Assembly: GCF_005863245.1 (NCBI RefSeq)
Contig: NZ_VBUT01000008.1
Span: forward strand, 1 to 64,000
Source of the DNA: Nocardia cyriacigeorgica
GTDB lineage: Bacteria > Actinomycetota > Actinomycetes > Mycobacteriales > Mycobacteriaceae
Direction: 5' to 3'
DNA length: 64,000 nucleotides
Within the stretch, counting starts at the first letter, position 1. Every line of letters starts with the position of its first letter. Of this stretch, positions 32,315 through 40,966 are shown piece after piece. Below the pieces are notes generated by a model. It made no database searches. It had not been told where the DNA came from and was given only the letters and a program-made list of their open reading frames with translations. The translations under genes and the position numbers were made by a program.

Positions 32315-34549
32315 TCAGCGGTCGCCGGCCCTGGCTTCGGCGTAGTGGCGCAGGGATTCGACCTGGTCGGGGTCGAGCGAGGGGCGCACCACCGAACGCG
32401 CCGCCGCCATATCGGCAGCGGTGACGTCGGCCGCGGCGACATCGCGGCGCATCGCGGCCAGCGCCGCCTCGCGCAGCAGCGCGGCACAGTCGGCGGCGGA
32501 GTACCCGTCGAGGTCCTCGGCCAGCGCGGCCAGGTCGACGTCATCGGCCAGCGGCACCGATCGTCCCGCCGTCCGCAGAATCGCCAGCCGGGCCTGCGCA
32601 TCGGGCGGCGGCACGAACACCAGCCGCTCCAACCGGCCCGGCCGCAGCAGCGCGGGATCGATCAGCTCGGGCCGGTTCGTGGCACCGAGCACCACCACCT
32701 CGCGCAGCGGTTCCACGCCGTCGAGCTCGGTGAGCAGCGCCGCGACCACCCGATCGCCGACGCCGGAGTCCGAACTCTGCCCACGCCGCGGCGCCAGCGC
32801 GTCGACCTCGTCGAGGAAGATCAGCGACGGCGCCGAATCCCGCGCCCGCTGGAACAGCTCACGCACCGCGCGCTCGGACGAGCCGACCCACTTGTCCATC
32901 AGCTCGGCACCCTTGACCGAGTGCACGCTGAGCTGTCCGGTCCCGGCCAGAGCGCGCACCAGGTAGGTCTTGCCGCAGCCGGGCGGGCCGTAGAGCAGCA
33001 CACCGCGCGGCGGCTCGATGCCGAGCCGGGCGAAGGAATCCGGATGTCGTAGCGGCCACAGCACCGTCTCGGTGAGGGCCTGTTTGGTCTCGGCCATATC
33101 GCCGACGTCGTCGAGGCCGAGGCTGCCGATGGCCAGTTCTTCCATCCCGGAACGCGACAGCGGCCGGATCACCTCGAGCGCCCCCACCAGGTCGTCCTGG
33201 GACAACCGCGGTTCGGCCTGATCGCGATTGGCCCGCGACGCCGCGCGCAGCGCCGCCTCCCGGCACAGCGCGGCCAGATCCGAGACCACGAAACCGGGTG
33301 TCTTCGCGGCGATCTCGTCGAGTTTCAGATCACCCGTCGGCACCTTGCGCAGCAGCTGTTCCAGCAGCGACCGGCGCACGGCCGCGGTGGGCAGGGTCAG
33401 CGCGATTTCACGATCGCACAGGTCGGGGGCGCGCAACCGGGAATCGAGCGCGGCCGGATGCGCGGTGGTGGCCAGGAAGGCGACGCATGGTTCGGCGACC
33501 GCCGCGCGCAGCTGATCGAGGATCAGCGTGGCCACCGGTTCGGCGGTCGCGGGCAGCAGCGCGTCGATATCGGTGATGAGCAGGATCCCGCCCTGCCCGG
33601 AACTCACCTCCGCCACCGCCTGGGCCACCTCACGCAGCCGGGCACCGCTCTCAGCGGCGCCGACAGCCGGGCCATCCAGCTCGATGAGGCGCCGCGGTGC
33701 GGTGACCGCGCGGGCCAGCGTCGCCTTGCCGACGCCGGCCGGGCCGGTGATCAGCACGCCCAGATGTGGTGAGGCGCCAAGGGTTTTCAGCAGTTCGGGC
33801 TCGTCCAGGGCCAGCGTCAGCCATTCGGTGAGTTTGGCGGCCTGGGTGTGCGCGCCCACCAGATCCTCGACCGGGATCGGGCCCGAGCGAGCGGCGGCCA
33901 CCGTGCCCGCCGGGTCGGTGGTCATGCTCGCGGCGGAATCCTCCCGGGCCGAGACGGTGGCAGGCCTGCCGTTGCCGCCCGCAGGCGCGATGGCTCCCGG
34001 ACCCCAGTCCACGGCGGTATTGGGCTGCACGCTCACCGGTCCGGGCGAGGGATCGGTGGCGGTGACGGTGAGCAGTTCGGTGGTCCAGGCGATACCGAAG
34101 GTGCGCGAGAGTGCCTGACTCGCGGCCGAGGCGGGCAGATCCGGGCCGAGATCGCGCGGCAGCAGCGAGACCGTATCGCCGACGGTGACGATCTTGCCCA
34201 GCAGCGCCTGCCGCAACGTCGCCGCCGGAATCGACCCGGTGGCATGCGCCGAGCCGCTCACCGAGATCCGCTTACCCCCGTAGACGGTGGCGGGCGAGAC
34301 CACCACGGTCGCGCTGTCGCGCAGGCCGGCATTCGACAACGTGACGTCGTCGAGCAGGGCAACTCCCGCCGGTGTTCCGGCGGGCGCCAGACCGGCCACC
34401 GCGGCGGTGCGCCGCGAACCGACCAGGGTGATCCCATCCCATTCCCGCAGCCCGAGGGCGGTGAGCACCTCGGCATGCAACCGCACCACGCCGCGGCGGG
34501 CATCGGCGGCAGAGGGATTCAGACGCGCGGTAAGAGCCAAGTCAGCCAT
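32315..34549 (-). CDS. CDC48/VAT-type double AAA+ ATPase
   Basis: 744 aa. Residues 1-165 form a double-psi-barrel-like N domain (LNPSAADARRGVVRLHAEVL). D1 has Walker A GPAGVGKAT (269-277), but its Walker B is ILLITDIDALL (322-332), where the catalytic glutamate is missing. D2 is complete: GPPGCGKTY (521-529), LIFLDEVDAL (576-585), the NRPELIDPALLRPGRLERL arginine-finger region, and the pore loop DKWVGSSER. D1 probably binds nucleotide without hydrolysis while D2 drives unfolding. M. tuberculosis has a homologue near pssA-psd. Substrates are unknown; there is no proteasome gene here. Confidence 0.93.
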   Translation of the reverse strand: MADLALTARLNPSAADARRGVVRLHAEVLTALGLREWDGITLVGSRRTAAVAGLAPAGTPAGVALLDDVTLSNAGLRDSATVVVSPATVYGGKRISVSGSAHATGSIPAATLRQALLGKIVTVGDTVSLLPRDLGPDLPASAASQALSRTFGIAWTTELLTVTATDPSPGPVSVQPNTAVDWGPGAIAPAGGNGRPATVSAREDSAASMTTDPAGTVAAARSGPIPVEDLVGAHTQAAKLTEWLTLALDEPELLKTLGASPHLGVLITGPAGVGKATLARAVTAPRRLIELDGPAVGAAESGARLREVAQAVAEVSSGQGGILLITDIDALLPATAEPVATLILDQLRAAVAEPCVAFLATTAHPAALDSRLRAPDLCDREIALTLPTAAVRRSLLEQLLRKVPTGDLKLDEIAAKTPGFVVSDLAALCREAALRAASRANRDQAEPRLSQDDLVGALEVIRPLSRSGMEELAIGSLGLDDVGDMAETKQALTETVLWPLRHPDSFARLGIEPPRGVLLYGPPGCGKTYLVRALAGTGQLSVHSVKGAELMDKWVGSSERAVRELFQRARDSAPSLIFLDEVDALAPRRGQSSDSGVGDRVVAALLTELDGVEPLREVVVLGATNRPELIDPALLRPGRLERLVFVPPPDAQARLAILRTAGRSVPLADDVDLAALAEDLDGYSAADCAALLREAALAAMRRDVAAADVTAADMAAARSVVRPSLDPDQVESLRHYAEARAGDR

Positions 34550-34679
34550 CGAGAACCATTCTGCCTGTGTTTGATGGCCGCTGGCGCGCCGCGAACCGGG
34601 CTCCTCGAGGTCGCCCGTCTAGAGGTGTTCACGAGGTGCGGTGGGATTGTCGTCGTTGCTAGGGATGCTCGGCGGTGGC

Positions 34680-35111
34680 TCAGGGTTCGACGATGCCCGC
34701 GGCTTCGGCGACCGGCGTGTTGGCCATCTCGTCGGACAGGCACACCAGTTTGGCGGTGCCGAGGGCGACGTTGGGGCTGCCGGCGAACGGGCTTTCCGGG
34801 TGTTCGGCCAGGATCGCCTCGATCAGCGCCTTCTCCCCGGCGATGTCGAGCTGGCGGAACTCGGCGCAGGTGGTCTGGGAAGCGGTTCCGGACGTGCTGC
34901 CCCCGCTGCGCGTCGTGGTGGGTGCCGACGAGGTCTGGCTGGACTCGGCCGAGGTGGTGGTCGCACGCGCCGAGGTGGTGGTGGAGGCGCTCGAGGTATC
35001 GGTTGTGCCCTTGCGCAGCCCGCTGGCCTCGGTGGACTCGTCCGGACCGCACCCGGCCAGGATCAGCGCCAGCGCGCCGACGGACAGAATCGTCGCAGGA
35101 ATTCGCTTCAT
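34680..35111 (-). CDS. Small lipoprotein of unknown function
   Basis: 143 aa from the ATG at 35111 (MKRIPATILSVGALALILAG, lipobox LAGC at about residue 21). A Ser/Thr-rich spacer of about 55 residues follows. The C-terminal domain of about 65 residues has two cysteines (TTCAEFRQLDIAGEKALIEA and KLVCLSDEM) that could form a disulfide, a small helical layout faintly like HdeA-type proteins. No family is assigned. It lies alone between the AAA ATPase and the UBP-finger operon, in the same direction. Confidence 0.75.
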   Translation of the reverse strand: MKRIPATILSVGALALILAGCGPDESTEASGLRKGTTDTSSASTTTSARATTTSAESSQTSSAPTTTRSGGSTSGTASQTTCAEFRQLDIAGEKALIEAILAEHPESPFAGSPNVALGTAKLVCLSDEMANTPVAEAAGIVEP

Positions 35112-35308
35112 ATCGTGGGTTCCCCGGTGATCAGCGGCGCCGGAGCCTCCGGCGCGTCCGATGCAGCGTACCGGGTAGGGGCGGTTCTTCGACATGGGTG
35201 CCTCACAGGATCGAGCGCCCGCCGGGGGCGCGGACAGGTGCGTCGCCCACTGTCGGCCACCGGCCTTGCGGTCGCCTTATCGATCCCTGAAAACCGGGAC
35301 CGCGCAGC

Positions 35309-35671
35309 TCAGCGGTGGATCAGCGACTGCCAGTCGGCGGGCACCCGGGAACGCGGCCCCGGCACACCCTGCTCCTCGGGATGGTGATGTGGCGGCGCGA
35401 GCTCGGGCCCGTCGCTGAACATCTCCTCGGTGCGGAAATCCCAGTACCAGTCCTCGCCCGGCTCATAGCTCTGGATGAACGGGTGCACGGTCGCCGCGGC
35501 ATGCTTGCTCGCGTGCTGTTCCGGTGAGCTGTCGCAGCAGCCGATGTGTCCGCACTGCGCGCAGCGGCGCAGATGCACCCACCAGCCCGCGGCGGCCTCG
35601 CACTCCACACAACCCGGTCCACTCGGCGGAACGGTCGGATCGATGCCTTCGGGTAGCCCTGACGTGGTCAT
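35309..35671 (-). CDS. UBP-type zinc finger protein
   Basis: 120 aa, nearly all one ZnF-UBP domain. Ligands run GCVECEAAAGWWVHLRRCAQ, then CGHIGCCDSSPEQHASKHAA, then VHPFIQSYEPGEDWYWDF, in the C-x2-C, C-x2-C-G-H, H, H-P pattern. In eukaryotes this finger binds the ubiquitin C-terminus through the W/Y-rich groove; bacterial copies have no known ligand. The start overlaps the stop of the histidine kinase (ATGA, 35668-35671), so it is made with it. A role in sensing or binding a partner peptide of the kinase system is inference. Confidence 0.9.
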   Translation of the reverse strand: MTTSGLPEGIDPTVPPSGPGCVECEAAAGWWVHLRRCAQCGHIGCCDSSPEQHASKHAAATVHPFIQSYEPGEDWYWDFRTEEMFSDGPELAPPHHHPEEQGVPGPRSRVPADWQSLIHR

Positions 35672-37137
35672 GCCGGATCTCCTGTCGATTCGAGATTCGC
35701 GGGTTCATCCTCTTTCCGGTGCAGCGGCAGCCAGACGGTGAAGGTGGTGTCGCCCGGGCGGGATTCGAGCCGGATATCGCCGTGATGCTTGTTGACCACG
35801 ATCCGGAACGAGATGTCGAGGCCGAGGCCGGTGCCCTCACCGACGGGTTTGGTGGTGAAGAACGGTTCGAAGATGCGGTCGCGGACCTCGGCGGGCACAC
35901 CGGGGCCGGTGTCGTTGATCTGGACGACGGCACAGTCGTTGTCATGGCGGGTGCGGATGGTGAGCGTGCCGGACCCGTCCATGGCGTAGACGGCATTGTC
36001 GATCAGATTGGTCCAGACCTGGTTCAGCTCGGCCGCATAACAGGGCACCGGCGGCAGCGCGCGGTCGTAGTCCTTGACCACCTCGATCGAATCGCCGATC
36101 TTGCGGTTGAGCATCACCAGCGTGCTGTCGAGCAGCTCGTGCAGATCGACCACCTGGAACGGAGCCCGGTCCATCTGCGAATACTGCTTGGCCGCGCCGA
36201 CCAGGGTGGAGATGCGCGCGGTGGAGTCGGCGATCTCGTTCATCAGCAGTTCGGTCTCGATGGTGTAGTTCAGCCAGCGGATGGCGCCCTCGAGCACCTG
36301 CGGGGTGCAGTCCTCGAGCGTGGCGGCCACCCGGTCGAGCCAGTCGGCGTCGAAACCGGCCTGAACGAAGTTCGGCGCGAGATCCCAGCCGCCGGTGATG
36401 TCGTGCTCTTCGAGCCATTCGCCGAGCACGTCCTCGCGGTCGGCGGCCTCGAGCGGGGTCAGCTCCGGCGCCTTGGCGACCTGGGCCGCGGCCTCCTCCT
36501 GCAAACGCACCAGCGCCTCCAGCGAGGCGGTGTCGAACTTGCCCTGCGCCATCATGGCCAGCTTGTGCCGCATACCGGCGATGCGTTCGCGCAGGCCGGA
36601 GGTGGCGCGCACCGCGGCGGCGGCCGGATTGTTCAGCTCATGGGTCAGCCCGGCCGACAGCGAGCCGAGCGCCAGCAGCCGCTCCCGCTGGGCGATGCGC
36701 GCGTTGTTGTTGCGCTGACCGAAAAAGGCGCCCTCCAGCAGATGCACCGCCATCGGGAACCATTCGTGCATCATCCGCGCGAAGGTGGGGGCGTCGATCA
36801 CGAAGAATCGCGACGGCCGGGTGACGTACATCGAGCCGCCGTAATGCTGGTCGGCGCGTTCGCCGAGATAGGCCGCCCAGGCCCCGGCGTAGGAGCCGCG
36901 ATGGTCGGTGCGCACCATCTCGATCTCCTGGCCGCCGGACAGCTTGGTCAGCCGCACCTCGCCGTCCATCAGCACGTAGAAGCAGGTCGCCGGATCACCT
37001 TCGCGGTAGACCGGGCCCGGCTCGATGCGTTCGATCCGGCCGTCCGCGCACAACCAGGCCAGCTGCTCGTCGTTGAGCTTCTCGAACAGGAACAGCGTCT
37101 TCAGTTCCGCCGGGTCGCAGATCATTTCCGAGCCCAT
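35668..37137 (-). CDS. Histidine kinase with N-terminal cyclic-nucleotide-type sensor
   Basis: 489 aa, soluble. Residues 10-130 are a cNMP-binding (CAP_ED-like) fold: EPGPVYREGDPATCFYVLMD, GEVRLTKLSGGQEIEMVR. A coil leads to the phosphoacceptor His166 in LSAGLTHELNNPAAA. HATPase_c follows: N box NLIDNAVYAM near 380, DTGPG 409-413, EPFFTTK 424-430, GTGLGL 435-440. It carries no own receiver; the protein encoded upstream has one. AGGAGG precedes the ATG at 37137, 9 bp after the flavoprotein stop. It should autophosphorylate and pass phosphate to the receiver-flavoprotein (inference). Confidence 0.93.
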   Translation of the reverse strand: MGSEMICDPAELKTLFLFEKLNDEQLAWLCADGRIERIEPGPVYREGDPATCFYVLMDGEVRLTKLSGGQEIEMVRTDHRGSYAGAWAAYLGERADQHYGGSMYVTRPSRFFVIDAPTFARMMHEWFPMAVHLLEGAFFGQRNNNARIAQRERLLALGSLSAGLTHELNNPAAAAVRATSGLRERIAGMRHKLAMMAQGKFDTASLEALVRLQEEAAAQVAKAPELTPLEAADREDVLGEWLEEHDITGGWDLAPNFVQAGFDADWLDRVAATLEDCTPQVLEGAIRWLNYTIETELLMNEIADSTARISTLVGAAKQYSQMDRAPFQVVDLHELLDSTLVMLNRKIGDSIEVVKDYDRALPPVPCYAAELNQVWTNLIDNAVYAMDGSGTLTIRTRHDNDCAVVQINDTGPGVPAEVRDRIFEPFFTTKPVGEGTGLGLDISFRIVVNKHHGDIRLESRPGDTTFTVWLPLHRKEDEPANLESTGDPA

Positions 37138-37146
37138 GACCGCCTC

Positions 37147-38871
37147 CTACGCCAGGTACCGATGCACGAGCATGACCGCCATCGCGCCCTCGCCGACCGC
37201 CGAGGCGACCCGCTTGGCCGATTCGGCGTGCACGTCACCGGCCACGAACACCCCCGGCACGCTGGTCTCGAGATGATGCGGCGGCCGCGGCAGTTCCCAG
37301 CCGGCCGGGCGGGTGCCCTCGACCAGCAGGTCGGGACCTGCGAGCACGTAACCGTCGTCGTCGCGGGCCACCACGCCGTCGAGCCAGTCGGTCTGCGGTG
37401 CCGCGCCGATGAATAGGAACAGCCTCTCGGTGGGGGCCTTCTCCTCGGCCCCGGTCTCGTTGTCGCGCAACACGATCGTGTGCAGATGGTCGTCGCCGTC
37501 CACGCCGACCACCTCGGTGCGGGTATGCACGCGAATATTGGGCGTCTGCGCGATCTGCTGGATCAGGTAGTAGGACATGGACTTCTCCAGCGAGTCCGCC
37601 CGCACCACCAGATGCACCGTGCGCGCGTTGCGGGACAGGAACATCGCGGCCTGGCCCGCCGAGTTCGCCCCGCCGACGATGTAGACGTCGTGTTCGGCGC
37701 ATTCGGCGGCCTCGGTCATCGCCGAGCCGTAATACACACCGCGCCCGGTGAATTCGTCCACACCCGGCGCCGGATGACGTCGATAGTCCACTCCGGTCGC
37801 GATGATGACGGTGTGCCCGCACAGCCGTCCGCCATCGGCGAAGCGCACCGTGCGCGCCGACCCGTTGACCTCCAAGCCCACCACCTCACGGGTGGTGATC
37901 ACTTCGGCGCCGAACTTGGCGGCCTGCCGTCGCGCCCGATCGGCCAGCTGCGCGCCGGAGAGCCCGTCCGGGAAGCCGAGATAGTTCTCGATCCGCGAAC
38001 TCTGCCCCGCCTGCCCGCCGGTGGCGGTGCGTTCCACCAGCACCGTGCGCAAACCCTCGGACGCGCCGTAGACGGCCGCGCCGAGCCCGGCGGGTCCGCC
38101 GCCGACGACGATCAGGTCGTAGAAATCGCCGACCGGTTCGGTGCTGAGTCCGACGCTGCCCGCCAGCTCGCTGTCGGTGGGTTGCAGTAGCGCCTGCCCG
38201 TCGGCGGTGATCACCACCGGACATCGCTGCGGATCGGCGCCCGCGGCCTCGAGCAGCCGCGCGCCCTCGGGTTCGTCGGCCAGGTACCAGCGGTAGGGCA
38301 ACTGGTTGCGGGCCAGGAACTCACGTACCTGCGAGGAGCGCGGCGACCAGCGGTTGCCGATCACTTTGGTGCCGGTCACCGGTTTCTGGTCGCTGCCGCG
38401 CCACGCCTCCAGCAGGGCGTCCAGCACCGGGTAGAGCTTCTCCTCCGGCGGATCCCACGGCTTGAGCAGGTAGTGATCGAGATCGATGACGTTGATCGCG
38501 TCGATCGCGGCATTGGTGTCGGCGTAGGCGGTGAGCAGCACCCGCCGCGCGTATGGGTGCAGGTCCATGGCCTGTTCGAGGAATTCGATACCGTCCATCC
38601 CCGGCATGCGGTAGTCGGCGATCAGCACCGCGACCGGCTGGTCGCGCAGTTTCAGTTCACGCAGCGCCTCGAGGGCCGCAGGGCCGGATTCCGCGCGCAG
38701 GATGCGGTAGTCGGCGCCGTAGCGGCGGCGCAGATCGCGGACGACGGCCCGGGACACTCCCGGGTCGTCGTCGACGCTGAGAATGGCCGGCTTGGGTGCA
38801 GCGGGGGAACTCACCTCATGAGTATGAAGTCTCGTCTGCGCTGCTGTCGTCGCGGCGGAGCGTGCGCTCAC
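37147..38871 (-). CDS. Fused response regulator and thioredoxin-reductase-like flavoprotein
   Basis: 574 aa from the GTG at 38871, which overlaps the stop of the small ORF upstream (GTGA); the GTG at 38814 (555 aa) is an alternative. Residues 28-140 are a receiver with D86 in LIADYRMPGMDG, T114 and K137. A thioredoxin-fold-like linker (VREFLARNQLPYRWYLADEP) follows, then a TrxR-like FAD/NAD(P)H unit from about 250: DLIVVGGGPAGLGAAVYGAS, GGQAGQSSRIENYLGFPDGL, YIVGGANSAGQAAMFLSR, and VPGVFVAGDVHAES. The usual CxxC redox pair is missing (GVYYGSAMTEAAEC instead), so it cannot reduce thioredoxin in the classical way. Confidence 0.9.
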   Translation of the reverse strand: MSARSAATTAAQTRLHTHEVSSPAAPKPAILSVDDDPGVSRAVVRDLRRRYGADYRILRAESGPAALEALRELKLRDQPVAVLIADYRMPGMDGIEFLEQAMDLHPYARRVLLTAYADTNAAIDAINVIDLDHYLLKPWDPPEEKLYPVLDALLEAWRGSDQKPVTGTKVIGNRWSPRSSQVREFLARNQLPYRWYLADEPEGARLLEAAGADPQRCPVVITADGQALLQPTDSELAGSVGLSTEPVGDFYDLIVVGGGPAGLGAAVYGASEGLRTVLVERTATGGQAGQSSRIENYLGFPDGLSGAQLADRARRQAAKFGAEVITTREVVGLEVNGSARTVRFADGGRLCGHTVIIATGVDYRRHPAPGVDEFTGRGVYYGSAMTEAAECAEHDVYIVGGANSAGQAAMFLSRNARTVHLVVRADSLEKSMSYYLIQQIAQTPNIRVHTRTEVVGVDGDDHLHTIVLRDNETGAEEKAPTERLFLFIGAAPQTDWLDGVVARDDDGYVLAGPDLLVEGTRPAGWELPRPPHHLETSVPGVFVAGDVHAESAKRVASAVGEGAMAVMLVHRYLA

Positions 38872-39044
38872 ACCCGGTGACGCAGTACCAGTTCGAGTTC
38901 TGTTGGGGTGAGCAGTCTTTCGAGTCGTTCCTCGACGCGCGGGGCGGATTCACCCTCGGGTTCGATCAGCGGCAGTTGCGGAAGGTTCGATGCCGCCGAC
39001 CTCGATTGCGGCGGATGACGATGTAGGAGGGAGCGCAGTTTCAC
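38868..39044 (-). CDS. Small 58-aa protein heading the kinase operon
   Basis: 58 codons from the GTG at 39044; a stop codon two codons upstream bounds the frame. AGGTG lies about 9 nt before the start. The product is MKLRSLLHRHPPQSRSAASN, then a proline/glutamate stretch, then RVEERLERLLTPTELELVLR at the C-terminus. Its stop overlaps the GTG of the receiver-flavoprotein (GTGA), which argues that it is translated. It is basic at the start and acidic-amphipathic at the end. No family is recognised. It may be a small partner or just a coupling leader. Confidence 0.45.
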   Translation of the reverse strand: MKLRSLLHRHPPQSRSAASNLPQLPLIEPEGESAPRVEERLERLLTPTELELVLRHRV

Positions 39045-39214
39045 GGCCGATCACCTCACTGTTGCGGGCGGTTCGCTGGTGGCTGTGTCTCTCGTCTAAT
39101 CCCCATTGTGCGCCGCTCGTTACATTCGAACCCGCAGACATGCGAAAATGTGACCTGGCCATCATTACGATCAGGATGCACGTTACTCGTAGTCGCACAT
39201 AACCGGAGGCAGTG

Positions 39215-39670
39215 TTGCCGAACAATCTCGAAGCCGCCATCGACATCGCCGCGCCGCCGGAGCGGGTCTGGCAGGTCGTCTCCGACCTCAAGCGGATGCC
39301 GGAGTTCAGCCCGCAGTGCGTCAAGATGGTCCCGCTCGGCACGCCGAAGGCCGGCACCTGGACGATCAATCTGAACAAAGACGGGTACAAGCGCTGGCCG
39401 ACGACCTCGCGCATCGTGCGCTACGAACCCAATCAGGCCTTCGCCTTCCGGATGAACGAGAACCGCACCGTCTGGAGCTACACCCTCGAGCCCACCGCGA
39501 CCGGCACCCGCCTCATCGAGCGCCGGGACGTGCCCAACGGCGTCACCTGGATCGTGCGCAAGGCCATCGACGGGGTGCTCGGCGGCGAGCAGGCCTTCGA
39601 GGACGCGCTGACCAAGGGCATGAACGAAACCCTCGCCAAGATCAAGACGGCGGTCGAGACGGGCGCGTAG
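39215..39670 (+). CDS. SRPBCC-family (START/polyketide cyclase-like) protein
   Basis: 151 aa from the TTG at 39215, five bases after GGAGG; the GTG three bases earlier is too close to it. The fold pattern AAIDIAAPPERVWQVVSDLK, FSPQCVKMVPLGTPKAGTWT, ... WSYTLEPTATGTRLIERRDV, then a long C-terminal helix, is the SRPBCC polyketide-cyclase/dehydrase group. These hydrophobic-pocket proteins bind lipids or hydrophobic metabolites, sometimes with catalysis. It is divergent from the small ORF-kinase operon, with about 170 bp between starts, and convergent with fabH. Confidence 0.88.
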   Translation: MPNNLEAAIDIAAPPERVWQVVSDLKRMPEFSPQCVKMVPLGTPKAGTWTINLNKDGYKRWPTTSRIVRYEPNQAFAFRMNENRTVWSYTLEPTATGTRLIERRDVPNGVTWIVRKAIDGVLGGEQAFEDALTKGMNETLAKIKTAVETGA

Positions 39671-39694
39671 TCCGCACCCGTCCCGCCGGCGCGT

Positions 39695-40726
39695 TCAGGA
39701 CTGCCAGTTCGGCAGCGATACCACCTGCGCGGCCCAGGACAGGCCCGCGCCGAAGGCGATGAGCAGGGCGGTATCGCCCGGCTTGGACTGCCCGGTGCGC
39801 AGCAGCTGCTCCATCGCCAGCGGAATCGAGGCGGCCGAGGTATTGCCGGTCTCCTCGATATCGTTGGCCAGCGCGCAATTCTCCGGCAGCTTGAGCACCC
39901 GCGCCATGATTTCGATGATCCGGCCGTTGGCCTGATGCGGAATCATCGCGTCGAGATCGTCGGTGGACAGGCCTGCCCGGTCGATGGCCTCCCGGCACAC
40001 CTTCTCCAGTGAATGCGCGGCCCAGCGGAAGACCGCGGTGCCCTCCATCGCCAGATACGGCCGGACCGCGTCGAGACCTTTCTCCTCGATCTCGGCGAAG
40101 AACTCCATCCAGTCCTTGTCCTGGCGGATGGCGTGATGCTGGGTGCCGTCCGAACCCCACACCGTGGGGGCGATGCCCTGCTCCTCGGACGGGCCGACCA
40201 CGACCGCGCCCGCGCCATCGGCGAACAGGAACGCGGTGGAGCGGTCGGTCGGATTGATCGTGTTCGTGAGCTTTTCCACCCCGATGACCAGCACGTTCTT
40301 CGACGTTCCCGCCCGCACCAGATCCGAGGCGAGGGCCAGCCCATGGCAGAAACCGGCGCAACCGGCGGAGATGTCGAAGGCGGCCGCACCGTTCATGCCG
40401 AGCTCGGTGGCGATCTGCGGTGCCGCGGCCGGGGTGAGCAGCAGATGGGTCGAGGTGGCGACGATGACGCAATCGACCTGGTCGGCGGCGACTCCCGCCG
40501 ATTCCAGCGCCCCGCGCGAGGCCGCGACGCTCATGCTCTGGATGGTTTCGGAATCGTCGGCGAAGCGCCGGGTGCGAATGCCGGACCTGGTCCGGATCCA
40601 TTCGTCGCTCGAGTCGATCGGGCCCGCTACCTCGTCGTTCGTGACCACCCGGGCCGGGCGATAGACGCCGAGCCCGAGGATCGCCGTGTGCTCTGCGCCA
40701 GTGGTCTGGGCGAAACGAGCAGCCAT
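39695..40726 (-). CDS. fabH: Beta-ketoacyl-ACP synthase III
   Basis: 343 aa. The KAS III triad is complete: cysteine in DISAGCAGFCHGLAL, histidine in MIPHQANGRIIEIM, and asparagine in ETGNTSAASIPLAM. N-terminal YRPARVVTNDEVA and SDEWIRTRSGIRTRRF are typical. It starts fatty-acid synthesis by condensing acyl-CoA with malonyl-ACP; in mycolic-acid bacteria it joins FAS-I products to FAS-II. It stands alone, without fabD or acpP. It converges with the SRPBCC gene, and the 240 bp upstream hold no gene, only inverted-repeat-rich promoter sequence shared with glsB. Confidence 0.95.
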   Translation of the reverse strand: MAARFAQTTGAEHTAILGLGVYRPARVVTNDEVAGPIDSSDEWIRTRSGIRTRRFADDSETIQSMSVAASRGALESAGVAADQVDCVIVATSTHLLLTPAAAPQIATELGMNGAAAFDISAGCAGFCHGLALASDLVRAGTSKNVLVIGVEKLTNTINPTDRSTAFLFADGAGAVVVGPSEEQGIAPTVWGSDGTQHHAIRQDKDWMEFFAEIEEKGLDAVRPYLAMEGTAVFRWAAHSLEKVCREAIDRAGLSTDDLDAMIPHQANGRIIEIMARVLKLPENCALANDIEETGNTSAASIPLAMEQLLRTGQSKPGDTALLIAFGAGLSWAAQVVSLPNWQS

Positions 40727-40966
40727 GGTGCGTCTCCTATGTACCTGCGGCGTCGGCGCCGCCGGGTTGTCCCCGAATATCGATGTGGATCCTCACTGGT
40801 CGATAGCTACGAATCAGCTGGTACTACGCGGACTCGTAGACATGAGGCTCCCTCATATTAGCGCTACCCCGGGTACACGCGAGTGCGTATTCTCACAATG
40901 ACCCGGGTATATCCCAGGCACACGCCGCAACCGGCGGCGTGCCCAACCCACAGATTCGAGGACACC

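Noticed and set aside
40870..40910. CCCGGGTA copies before glsB considered as a SigF-type promoter (GGGTAT -10)
   Set aside because: No GTTT-like -35 element at the right distance; too weak to report.
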